From Pseudoalteromonas sp. CO133X (GTDB taxonomy: Bacteria; Pseudomonadota; Gammaproteobacteria; Enterobacterales; Alteromonadaceae): a stretch of 64,000 nucleotides of DNA. The notes under the pieces were generated by a model. It ran no database searches. It was not told the origin of the DNA and saw nothing but the letters and a program-made list of their open reading frames with translations. Shown here piece after piece: positions 45,804 through 54,812 of the stretch. Within the stretch, counting starts at the first letter, position 1. Every line of letters begins with the position of its first letter. The stretch covers positions 1-64,000 of the forward strand of contig SGPE01000009.1 in the NCBI GenBank assembly GCA_004208945.1, in the 5' to 3' direction. The position numbers were made by a program, and so were the translations under genes.

Positions 45804-46379
45804 ATGAATTACCTCTTGGTAACAGACATTTTTGGTAAAACTGCTCACCTAACACAGCTTGCCTTGCAGCTTAAAAATCGAGTTAGAATGTGTGACCCAT
45901 ACATGGGGCAAATACAGTTGCCAACAAATGAATCAGCCCAATATCAGCACTTTTTGAATGAGTGTGGGCATGATACCTATTTTGAGCGTGTCCATTTTAC
46001 ATTAACAACAATAAAACGTCCTACAACGATTATAGCTTTTAGTGCAGGGGCATCAGCAGCCTGGCGAGCACAAGCTGAATTAGACAACCCTTTTATAAAA
46101 CAGCTTATTGCTTTTTATCCATCGCAAGTGAGACATCACCTTTCGTTAAATGCGAACATACCTTGTCGATTTATTTTTCCTCATAGCGAAGCACATTTTG
46201 ATATTGCGCCAGTGGTTGCAGCTTTAAATGAAAAGGACAGGGTAGAGTGTAATGTAAGTCAATATGCTCATGGTTTTATGAATGCTTTATCTGAAAATTT
46301 TGATTTAAATGCTTATAAGTATTTTACCTCGCACTTGCTAGCAATTGAGACAAGCTCAGCGCAATCAATACCTAATTAG
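45804..46379 (+). CDS. Alpha/beta-hydrolase, dienelactone-hydrolase-like
   Basis: A 191-residue protein. The nucleophile Ser is in IAFSAGASAAW, an acidic region follows at FPHSEAHFDIAP, and the catalytic His is in QYAHGFMNAL. This order suits a small DLH-type hydrolase. Its start ATG has a ribosome site (AAGAAAG). It lies 47 bases before the acetoacetate-decarboxylase-like gene and may be part of the same unit. The substrate is unknown. Confidence 0.62.
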   Translation: MNYLLVTDIFGKTAHLTQLALQLKNRVRMCDPYMGQIQLPTNESAQYQHFLNECGHDTYFERVHFTLTTIKRPTTIIAFSAGASAAWRAQAELDNPFIKQLIAFYPSQVRHHLSLNANIPCRFIFPHSEAHFDIAPVVAALNEKDRVECNVSQYAHGFMNALSENFDLNAYKYFTSHLLAIETSSAQSIPN

Positions 46380-46426
46380 AAAATCTGGTCTATAGTCATT
46401 ACTAAATAATAATTAAAGTAATTACT

Positions 46427-47368
46427 ATGTCTACAAATCAAACATACAGCCACTTTTTATCTAACCCTGTAGCTAAACCTCCATGCAGAATGCTCAATGC
46501 GAGCATGTATGGCTTTTTTGTTTCCGCTTCTGAGCAAAAAATGCAGCAGTATGTCGATGCCACGCTTAATACACTTGCCAATGACTCGACAACGTTTAAT
46601 GTTTTAGGGGAAACCTGCTTACTCACATTCACCGATATAGAAAAAATATCGTCACTTGCAGCACCGTTTTCTGAACATGGCTGGATGCAAGAAACGGATA
46701 TTATCATTTGGTTGCCCGTCGCTAAAATGTTAGATGGCGATATTAGCTACCTGTATTGGTACCCTGCATTTATTAGTGTGAATAATGTTTATGCACTGAT
46801 CAATGGTCGTGAAACGTGGGGATACAATAAATATCTGTGTGACTATGAAATGCCCAATAACATTGATGATAGCGGGCGATTCTCGGTTTCCTTGCAGTGT
46901 TTTGATAAGTTTTCGCCTGACTCCATGTTAGCTCAGCATGAGTTGCTCACTATCACGCGAGTGATAAAGCAAAAGCCCGAGAGTTTGTTAGATAATGTGG
47001 AGCAATTTGCAGAGCGTGTCGCCTCGGTTTTAAGTGATGACTATAAAGGGATTGATTTATCCCTGTTAAAGCAATTACTTGATGGTTTCATCCATCCTCA
47101 AATGGACCAAATTTTATACAAGCAATTTCCTGATGGTGAGGGTGAAAATTCTGTTTACAAAGCCGTTGTCCACTCACCTTCAGTGATAAAAAAAATTCAT
47201 CAGCTAACGCTTTTAAAAAATGATTACAGCCTCGATGTTAATTTTTTAGCGAGCTTTCCACTAAACGATATGTTTGGTATTGCTCTTGGTAAGCAAGCCG
47301 TACACCTACCGTTTTACGTCAGCATGGACTTTGATCAACTTGGCGCAACTGAAATTTTATCTGCGTAA
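46427..47368 (+). CDS. Acetoacetate decarboxylase-family protein
   Basis: A 313-residue protein resembling the ADC fold. GRETWGYNKYLCDYE matches the active-site motif ExxGYPK, with K135 as the probable Schiff-base Lys. It is longer than ADC (about 245 residues) and has an extra C-terminal region. It starts a pair with the FAD enzyme nine bases downstream. Reported relatives act on beta-keto acids and some on other substrates; the reaction here is not known. Confidence 0.7.
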   Translation: MSTNQTYSHFLSNPVAKPPCRMLNASMYGFFVSASEQKMQQYVDATLNTLANDSTTFNVLGETCLLTFTDIEKISSLAAPFSEHGWMQETDIIIWLPVAKMLDGDISYLYWYPAFISVNNVYALINGRETWGYNKYLCDYEMPNNIDDSGRFSVSLQCFDKFSPDSMLAQHELLTITRVIKQKPESLLDNVEQFAERVASVLSDDYKGIDLSLLKQLLDGFIHPQMDQILYKQFPDGEGENSVYKAVVHSPSVIKKIHQLTLLKNDYSLDVNFLASFPLNDMFGIALGKQAVHLPFYVSMDFDQLGATEILSA

Positions 47369-47377
47369 GGGAAGAGT

Positions 47378-49627
47378 ATGCAAAAAGAAAAAATTACCAT
47401 AGTGGGTGGAGGAGTAGCTGCAATGACAGCTGCAGTTTACCTAACTGAGCAGGCTGATTGGCAACAAAAGCGTGAAATTACAGTTTACCAACAAGGTTGG
47501 CGATTAGGTGGCAAGGGCGCGAGTGGGCGCAATAACCATTTTGCAGAGCGTATTGAAGAGCATGGATTGCATGTTTGGTTTGGTGCATATGTAAATAGTT
47601 TTCGTACTTTGCAAGGAGTGTATAACTCATTAAACAGGCCCGCTACACGTCCACTTGCTACATGGCAAGAAGCATTTAAACCCCATAGCTTTATTGCCCT
47701 GCAAGAGTACATTGATAACGAGTGGCAAACGTGGCCAATTGATTTTCCGACAGTTGCAGGCAACCCTGCGGATGGAAGTTTAGACATCACTGTGTGGGAT
47801 TTTGTAACCATGACTTTGGCTTGGTTAAAAAAGTGGACTGAAGACATTGAAGAGATATGCGAACAACATCACGCTGAAACAAGATTGGTGACAAAAAAAT
47901 CGCGGGATCAATCATTACTTAAATACATGTATCAGGAAATTAAAACCAATATTGACCATACGCTAAGTAGTGCTGAGCAATTTATTAATGATATTGAGTC
48001 AGGTGCTGGCGAGATTATCTCAAGTCCTCGTTCGCTATTGACTCATTTACTGCAATTTTCTTCGCAACAAACAACGCACACCGACAAACAAGCCGATCGT
48101 TTAGTTATCTGGTATATCGTACGAAAACTGAAACGTTGGTTTAAAGCCCAAGTGATTGATTTATTGGATGACAGCCCAGAACTACGCCGACTTTTTATTA
48201 GTGCAGATTTAGCGATTGCAATGCTAACAGGGCTTATAAAAGACAAAGTTTATCGCGATGGTTTCGCCGTTATTAATTGTTACGACTTCCGACAATGGCT
48301 TGAGAAAAATGGCGCCAATAAAACCTATAGTGTGAACTCAGCACCAATTAGAGGCTTTTACGATTTGGTTTTTGCCTATCCAGAAGGTGATTTTAATAAA
48401 CCCAATGTTGAAGCTGGTGTGGCTGCACTTGCCATGTTGCGGATAGGTCTTTGTTATAAAGGCGGAGTAATGTGGAAGATGCAAGCTGGGATGGGGGATG
48501 TGATTTTTGCACCAGTGTACGAGCTATTGAAAGAACGAGGTGTGAAATTTAAATTTTTTCACCAACTCACCAATCTTGAAGCTGGTCAGGACACACAGGG
48601 AAAGGCGGTTGTTTCAAAGGTTGAGTTATGCCAACAAGTTAAATTATCAGTAGAAGAATATGAACCTTTAGTTGACGTTAAAGGTTTACCGTGCTGGCCA
48701 AGTGAACCTATTTTTTCACAAATAGAGTCTACTCAGGCCCATTTGCTTCAGGAATACCAAATAAACTTAGAGTCTTTCTGGACTCCTTGGCCTGAGGTGT
48801 ATGAAGAGCAGTTTAAGAAACCTCTCCCTAGTATTAAATTAACTCATGGGGTTGATTTCGATACACTCATTTTAGGCGTATCAGTTGCGTCACTTGAGCA
48901 TATTGCAAGTGAGTTAATTGAGTTAGATAGCAATTTAGCAAAGCAATCGCAGCAGGTAAAAAGTGTCGCCACACAAGCTTGTCAGGTATGGTTAAATAAA
49001 ACTGACCAGCAGCTAGGGTTTGATTACACCGTACCGAGTAAAGAAAATCCGATTCTTAGTGGTTTTGTTGAGCCATTCGATACATGGGCAGCAATGGCTA
49101 ATTTAATCGATAAAGAAGACTGGCCAAAGAATAGCGCCCCTGTAAATATCGCTTACTTTTGTAGTGCACTGAGCTGCCACAGCTACCCAGCAGCAACAAA
49201 TCATCAGTTTCCAATAAAAATGAAAGAAGCTGTTAAAGCGAATATGAAAAATTTATTCAACCTTGATATGTCAGCATTATGGCCAAAAGCATACGACAGT
49301 AATAATCAGTTTGATTGGCAAGTCTTTTTTAACGACCCAAGCAGTATTTTACCTGTATTCGAGCAACAGTACTGGCGGGCAAATATTGACCCGAGTGAGC
49401 GTTATGTTTTGTCGGTGACAGGGTCTAGCCAATACCGCTTAGCCACTGATGGCACTGTGTTTAATAATTTAAGAATTACAGGAGACTGGATTAAAACAGG
49501 TGTTAATGCGGGCTGTGTTGAAGCGGCTGTGATGGCCGGAATGCAAACCTCAAGGTCGTTATGCGGTTATCCAGAAACTATTAGTGGTGAGTATGCATTT
49601 GAAAAAACAGATAAGAGCATTAAATGA
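47378..49627 (+). CDS. Large FAD-dependent oxidoreductase, hydroxysqualene dehydroxylase / phytoene desaturase-like
   Basis: A 749-residue soluble protein. The Rossmann dinucleotide motif is VGGGVAAMTAAVYL (about 9-22), followed by the second FAD signature GWRLGGKGASGRN and the HGLHVWFGAY segment of the desaturase/HpnE group. The C-terminal FAD contact is in GDWIKTGVNAGCVEAAVMAG. A long insertion (about 170-300) is unlike short HpnE. It directly follows the decarboxylase-like gene. Terpenoid or lipid metabolism is an inference. Confidence 0.75.
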   Translation: MQKEKITIVGGGVAAMTAAVYLTEQADWQQKREITVYQQGWRLGGKGASGRNNHFAERIEEHGLHVWFGAYVNSFRTLQGVYNSLNRPATRPLATWQEAFKPHSFIALQEYIDNEWQTWPIDFPTVAGNPADGSLDITVWDFVTMTLAWLKKWTEDIEEICEQHHAETRLVTKKSRDQSLLKYMYQEIKTNIDHTLSSAEQFINDIESGAGEIISSPRSLLTHLLQFSSQQTTHTDKQADRLVIWYIVRKLKRWFKAQVIDLLDDSPELRRLFISADLAIAMLTGLIKDKVYRDGFAVINCYDFRQWLEKNGANKTYSVNSAPIRGFYDLVFAYPEGDFNKPNVEAGVAALAMLRIGLCYKGGVMWKMQAGMGDVIFAPVYELLKERGVKFKFFHQLTNLEAGQDTQGKAVVSKVELCQQVKLSVEEYEPLVDVKGLPCWPSEPIFSQIESTQAHLLQEYQINLESFWTPWPEVYEEQFKKPLPSIKLTHGVDFDTLILGVSVASLEHIASELIELDSNLAKQSQQVKSVATQACQVWLNKTDQQLGFDYTVPSKENPILSGFVEPFDTWAAMANLIDKEDWPKNSAPVNIAYFCSALSCHSYPAATNHQFPIKMKEAVKANMKNLFNLDMSALWPKAYDSNNQFDWQVFFNDPSSILPVFEQQYWRANIDPSERYVLSVTGSSQYRLATDGTVFNNLRITGDWIKTGVNAGCVEAAVMAGMQTSRSLCGYPETISGEYAFEKTDKSIK

Positions 49628-49642
49628 GGGCTAAATAGTTTG

Positions 49643-49699
49643 ATATTTCACAAATTATGTGTGAATTATGCGACTTTAGTCTTTTATATGGTCTATACT
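49643..49699 (+). promoter_or_regulatory. Candidate promoter and operator of the TonB-receptor gene
   Basis: A near-palindrome ATATTTCACA-N7-TGTGAATTAT (49643-49669) lies just before a promoter-like region whose -10 box is TATACT (49694-49699). Arm order is the reverse of a CRP site. It may be an activator or repressor site for the receptor-kinase pair. Confidence 0.4.
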
Positions 49700-49751
49700 T
49701 ACGTTAATTACAAGAATTTAACAAGTTTCCCTCTTTTAAGGTCTGACCAAT

Positions 49752-52004
49752 ATGAAGCGTCGTTATCTTATTGGCCCTAAATTACTCGTTTTATTGCTAG
49801 GTAGTGGAGCAACTAATGTAGTTGCTTTTGGGTCAGAGACTGAAAAAGACATGGAAGTTATCAGTGTTTATGCGCAAAAGCGTCCTCAAGCAATTGAAGA
49901 TGTGGGCGTTGCTGTTAGCCAAGTGAGTGGCCAAAAATTAAAGAATCAACATTTTAAAGATTCGACTGAAATCGCTTTATTTGCGCCCAATGTAAAAATT
50001 ACTCAAAACGCTGCTGAGGGTACGCCACCGGCTGTAAGTATACGTGGGGTGGGTTTGCTTGATTATAATACCGCCAACACCTCACCTGTGGGCATGTATT
50101 TAGATGGCGTAGCAGTTGGGTCTGCCAATAACCAAATCATTAATTTATATGATATAGATCAGCTCGATATACTTCGAGGCCCACAAGGTACGCTATTTGG
50201 ACGTAACTCCACCGGTGGGGCAATTCTGATCCGTACTAATCGCCCAGAGTTTGATAGCTATGGCGCATTAACGCTTGGCATAGCCAATAATAATGCGACC
50301 AGTATTGATGGTATTTGGAATCAGCAAGTTAGTGATACAAGTGCGCTACGCTTTGCTGTTAATTATCAAGATTATGACTATTCCACAGAAAATATTTTCA
50401 GTGATTCACCCGAAGCGGGAATGGAGCAAAAAAATGCCCGTGTGTCATTTTTAACGCAATGGGACAATGTTGATGTGTACTTACAAGCACACATCGAAGA
50501 TTGGGATGGAATTGTACAACCTGTTGGTAATATTGGCATTGTAGCTAACCCACTCACTGGTGAATTATGTTCCCCTAGCGATGCAGGCTCAACGCGTTGT
50601 TTTGATAGTTTTGGTTTTAATGATGGCAGTGACGACTTTTTTACCGTGAGTGTAAATAACGATTCACCACACAGCTCGGATGGTTATGGCTTTATTGGGG
50701 AAGTGAATTGGCATCTTAGTGAGCAAAGTACGTTTACTTCACTGTCTAGTTTTAACGATTTAGAACGCAGCCATGCATTTAACTGTGATGGCTCCCCAGC
50801 TCGTTTATGCGAAGGGGTGTTAGGTTTAGATACTCAGCTATTTAGCCAAGAGTTTAGGCTACTAAATGAATTTGAAAACTACACGCTCACCAGTGGTGTT
50901 TATTTTGCAGATGAAAACATAGAACAGGACAATCTTAACGATATTTTACGCGATCTGCGCGGCATTTTACCTAGCAACTTAACGGCAACGTTTATCTACG
51001 ACAACGAAATTAGTATGCAAAACCTTGCGCTTTTTAGCCAGATAGAAGTACCGTTTGCTACACGCTGGATAATAAGTGCAGGACTGAGGTACGACTACGA
51101 ATCACTCGATTATAACTCCGTGGCAACCTTAAATACTGTGATAGACCCTACCAATCTAGAGGGAGTTAATGTGCCTTTTTATGAGGTTGCTGACTCTCAA
51201 TCTGACAACGGTGTAACAGGGCAACTTACAATCAACTATGCGCTCAGCGATGCAACTAATATGTATTATCGGTTTGCCAATGGGAGTAAAAGTGGTGGCT
51301 ATAATGGCGGGTTTTTATCGTCAGAAGAGCAAGCTATTTTAGCTAATTATGGCAAAGAGCGACTGAATGCCCATGAAGTGGGTTTAAAATCATGGTGGCC
51401 GAAGCAGAACTTGAGAATGAACTGGGCTGGTTTTTATTATGATTACAATGATCAGCAAGTATTTATGAATCAACCGTCAGAAACACCGCAAATGCCACCC
51501 GTACAATTGCTTGAAAACGTCGGTAACTCAATTATTTATGGTCTTGAAAGCGAAGTTTATTACCAGCCACACAATGATTTAGCCTTGGTTTTAACGATAG
51601 GCTATATTCCGCATGCTGAATTTGAAGAGTATGTTGATCCACTCGGAAATAGTATTACTGATAACCGCTTGCCTTTTACATCGAAATGGAATGTTGCCGC
51701 AAGCCTGCAATATGATACTTATATAGCCAACAACCCACTTACGGCTTCTTTAAGTTACGATTATCAGTCTGACTTTTACTTTGATCAGAATATGAATCCT
51801 TATGCGCACCAAGAAGGTTTTAGTATCGTAAATGCTAACTTGAAATATGGTGTTGATAATTGGTCATTTATCTTGTGGGGGAAAAACCTATTTGATACTG
51901 AGCATAGCCAACTGAAGTTCGATTTAAGCTCGTTCTTGGGCATGTTAGAAGATTTCAAAGGTGAGGGGCGTCGTTATGGTTTCGATGTTGCCTATCATTT
52001 TTAA
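49752..52004 (+). CDS. TonB-dependent outer-membrane receptor
   Basis: A 750-residue receptor. Signal peptide of about 25 residues, TonB-box-like segment MEVISVYAQKRPQ, plug domain (about 45-170: VGVAVSQVSG, SIRGVGLLDY, QLDILRGPQGTLFGRNSTGG), then a 22-strand barrel ending in the outer-membrane insertion motif YGFDVAYHF. No siderophore or vitamin signature could be read. It is followed 32 bases later by a hybrid kinase gene on the same strand, an unusual pairing. Confidence 0.93.
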   Translation: MKRRYLIGPKLLVLLLGSGATNVVAFGSETEKDMEVISVYAQKRPQAIEDVGVAVSQVSGQKLKNQHFKDSTEIALFAPNVKITQNAAEGTPPAVSIRGVGLLDYNTANTSPVGMYLDGVAVGSANNQIINLYDIDQLDILRGPQGTLFGRNSTGGAILIRTNRPEFDSYGALTLGIANNNATSIDGIWNQQVSDTSALRFAVNYQDYDYSTENIFSDSPEAGMEQKNARVSFLTQWDNVDVYLQAHIEDWDGIVQPVGNIGIVANPLTGELCSPSDAGSTRCFDSFGFNDGSDDFFTVSVNNDSPHSSDGYGFIGEVNWHLSEQSTFTSLSSFNDLERSHAFNCDGSPARLCEGVLGLDTQLFSQEFRLLNEFENYTLTSGVYFADENIEQDNLNDILRDLRGILPSNLTATFIYDNEISMQNLALFSQIEVPFATRWIISAGLRYDYESLDYNSVATLNTVIDPTNLEGVNVPFYEVADSQSDNGVTGQLTINYALSDATNMYYRFANGSKSGGYNGGFLSSEEQAILANYGKERLNAHEVGLKSWWPKQNLRMNWAGFYYDYNDQQVFMNQPSETPQMPPVQLLENVGNSIIYGLESEVYYQPHNDLALVLTIGYIPHAEFEEYVDPLGNSITDNRLPFTSKWNVAASLQYDTYIANNPLTASLSYDYQSDFYFDQNMNPYAHQEGFSIVNANLKYGVDNWSFILWGKNLFDTEHSQLKFDLSSFLGMLEDFKGEGRRYGFDVAYHF

Positions 52005-52036
52005 TCAAGTTGTTCTTGCTTAATTGAGATAGATGA

Positions 52037-54718
52037 ATGAGATTTAAGTTCTATGTAGGCAGTCTGCTTTTTCTTCTTTGCATGATGTTTTCGGCCAATG
52101 CTGCGCAAATTTATGTTTATACAGATGACTCAGCTGAGCAGAATTTGCATGATGTTGGGCAAGTGCTCATGGCAAACGATAATATGTTTCCTCAGTCAGC
52201 GGCTAACATTAACGAATGGCAGGCAAGTAAAACACCTCAATCTCGCATCAGTTCGGTGGGGGGAAGTTATTGGCTAATCGTTAAGATAGATAACCAAAGT
52301 AATCGAGAAGATTTGGTGCTCTATCCTTACAATACGCTCGTGTCGAAAATTGAAAGTCGTGTCTATGACCTAACGGATCCTAGTAAACCTGTTCAGCACT
52401 ATCTTACAGGAGGTGTCGAGAGAAATGAGTTTGCATTCCATTATGGTAATCGGCTAACCCTAGAAAAGGGAAAGCAGTATGTATTGATTACTTACTTTGA
52501 AAGTGATTATTTTTATACGCCTGCTAAACTTGTGTTAACACCGTACCAGAGTTATTTTGATACTATCACTGTAGAGAATATGGTGATGATGCTGTGCTTT
52601 GGAGTGGGCATTGCGCTTGGCTTATATAATTTATTAATTTACCTTGTTTCCAGAGATATCACTCACCTTTATTATGCGCTCTTTACTACTTCGTGGGTGT
52701 TCGCGTGGAGTCATTTTTTTCATATATCTGACCAATTATTTGGCTATTACAACCCTCATTTGCATTGGCTCGGTTTCGCACTAACGCCACTCACAAATAT
52801 ATTGTTTTATAATAACCTACTGAAATTAAAAGAGACTTTTCCAAAGCTTGCACAGCTATCAATGACTGTGGGTGTTATTGCGACACTCGGTATTCCTTTT
52901 TGTATTTTATGGCCAAGCTTTGGTTTCTACTGGTCTACGGTGGTCACGGGTATTGCACTGTGTTTGGGTTTATACATTGGTGTGCGCTGTATGCTTAAAG
53001 GATTTAAACCAGCACGTTACTTTGTGTTGGCTTATCTTGCGATGATGCTACCAAATATGGTTGGTAATTTAACTAACCTTGGCTTGTTGCCTGCTACAAC
53101 AGTTAACTTATATTTGCTCGGCCTAATCGGCACGGCTATGGATGCTATGTTACTGGCTTTTGCTGTTGCTGATAAATTTAGGCTACTGCACGATGATAAT
53201 GTTGAACTGACCAAAAACTTAGAAGAAAAAGTGCACTCTCGAACATTAGAGCTTGAACAACTTGCTGATGAATTGCGCGATGCTAACCAAGCTAAAAGCC
53301 GTTTTCTCGCTAATATTAGCCACGAAATTCGTACGCCCATGACCTCTATTATTGGTTATGCCGACGGCATAATGCTCGGTGATATAAAACCCCATGAACG
53401 TAACCATGGTATTGGGGTCATTTTACAAAATAGTCGGCATGTGCTTGGTTTAATTAATGATATTTTAGATATGTCAAAAATTGAGGCTAACAAACTTGAG
53501 ATTGAACTAATAGAAACGGACTTATTTGCCACAATTGCCAATATTGAATCCCTTATAGGTAAACAAATTCGTGATAAAGGCCTTAAATTTAGCGTTGATT
53601 ATCAATTCCCCTTACCTGATTACATTGTCACTGATCCAAGCCGGTTAAGGCAGATCTTGTTAAACCTAACAACTAATGCGCTCAAATTTACGCAAGTGGG
53701 GCGTATTACGCTGTCGGTAAGTTGTGATAACGATATTCTTGCTATCAGTGTTAAAGACACAGGTATTGGTATGACTGATGCAGAGCAAGAATCACTGTTT
53801 AGTGCGTTTTACCAAGCTGACTCGTCTATCTCACGTCAGTATGGTGGGACAGGGCTAGGTTTAAATATTTCGAAAAGTTTAGCAGCAAAACTCGATGGCG
53901 ACATTAGTGTTAAGAGCCATGTTGGTTCAGGCAGTGAATTTATATTGTCGATGGCAGTCTACAAAACAGAAAAAACACGTTGGCTAAATAATATTAGTGA
54001 AGTCAGACTGGTAGAAACATCGCCATTTTGTAAATTAGATGAACCAGAAAATTTAAAAGGTCATGTACTTCTCGCTGAAGATCATCCAGATAATAGGCGT
54101 TTAATTGCACGAATTCTAGAGCGGATGGGCTTGACAGTAACCACGGTAGAAAATGGTAAAGATGCTGTCCAACAAACCTTAGAAAATACCTTTGATTTAA
54201 TTTTATTGGATATACAAATGCCAATAATGGACGGTCAAGAAGCATTACAAATGATGCAAGCAACAGGGGTGACAGCACCTATTATTGCACTGACTGCAAA
54301 TACGATGAAACATGAAATTGAGCGTTATATGAAGCAAGGTTTTGTTGATTTAATCGCAAAGCCGATAGATCGAAATGCTTTTAGCCATCAAATTTCCAGC
54401 TATTTGGACTGCGACGAATTAAGCGATATCAAATTACCAGATAAAGAGTTTCAAGTTTTAAAAGATGATTATATAAAAGGGCTTGAGGATCAGTATCGAG
54501 AAATGCGTGAGCAGTACAAAGTTATGGATATTGATGGCTTGAGTAAAAATGTTCACATGTTAAAAGGCGCTGCTAATATGTTTGAATGTGAGCAACTATA
54601 TGTGAAAGCCGTGGCGGTGGATACGGCGCTTAAAAATGACACGGTGACTTTAGATGCGCAGCTCTTTACCTCTTTGTTTTGCGCTATGCAAGATGAAATC
54701 ACTAAAGTGAATTATTAA
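52037..54718 (+). CDS. Hybrid sensor histidine kinase with 7TM-DISM sensor, receiver and Hpt
   Basis: An 893-residue protein. Signal peptide, a periplasmic DISM-type beta-sandwich (about 25-180), seven membrane segments (about 185-375), a coiled coil, HisKA with H429 in ANISHEIRTPM, HATPase (TGIGM, GGTGLGLNIS), receiver with D725 (LLDIQMPIMDG), and a C-terminal Hpt-like helix with H840 (NVHMLKGAANMF). A complete phosphorelay is thus in one protein, but no output regulator gene is adjacent. It probably shares the receptor transcript. Confidence 0.9.
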   Translation: MRFKFYVGSLLFLLCMMFSANAAQIYVYTDDSAEQNLHDVGQVLMANDNMFPQSAANINEWQASKTPQSRISSVGGSYWLIVKIDNQSNREDLVLYPYNTLVSKIESRVYDLTDPSKPVQHYLTGGVERNEFAFHYGNRLTLEKGKQYVLITYFESDYFYTPAKLVLTPYQSYFDTITVENMVMMLCFGVGIALGLYNLLIYLVSRDITHLYYALFTTSWVFAWSHFFHISDQLFGYYNPHLHWLGFALTPLTNILFYNNLLKLKETFPKLAQLSMTVGVIATLGIPFCILWPSFGFYWSTVVTGIALCLGLYIGVRCMLKGFKPARYFVLAYLAMMLPNMVGNLTNLGLLPATTVNLYLLGLIGTAMDAMLLAFAVADKFRLLHDDNVELTKNLEEKVHSRTLELEQLADELRDANQAKSRFLANISHEIRTPMTSIIGYADGIMLGDIKPHERNHGIGVILQNSRHVLGLINDILDMSKIEANKLEIELIETDLFATIANIESLIGKQIRDKGLKFSVDYQFPLPDYIVTDPSRLRQILLNLTTNALKFTQVGRITLSVSCDNDILAISVKDTGIGMTDAEQESLFSAFYQADSSISRQYGGTGLGLNISKSLAAKLDGDISVKSHVGSGSEFILSMAVYKTEKTRWLNNISEVRLVETSPFCKLDEPENLKGHVLLAEDHPDNRRLIARILERMGLTVTTVENGKDAVQQTLENTFDLILLDIQMPIMDGQEALQMMQATGVTAPIIALTANTMKHEIERYMKQGFVDLIAKPIDRNAFSHQISSYLDCDELSDIKLPDKEFQVLKDDYIKGLEDQYREMREQYKVMDIDGLSKNVHMLKGAANMFECEQLYVKAVAVDTALKNDTVTLDAQLFTSLFCAMQDEITKVNY

Positions 54719-54812
54719 TGCCTTGAATATTGACTATTCGCGCACAGGCGCAGACAGTGAGGTAAATCGTTGCTATTAATACCCTTAAATAATAATCAAT
54801 AAGAAAGCGAAT

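Noticed and set aside
49643..49669. CRP site before the TonB-receptor gene
   Set aside because: The arms read TTCACA then TGTGAA, the reverse order of the TGTGA-N6-TCACA consensus.
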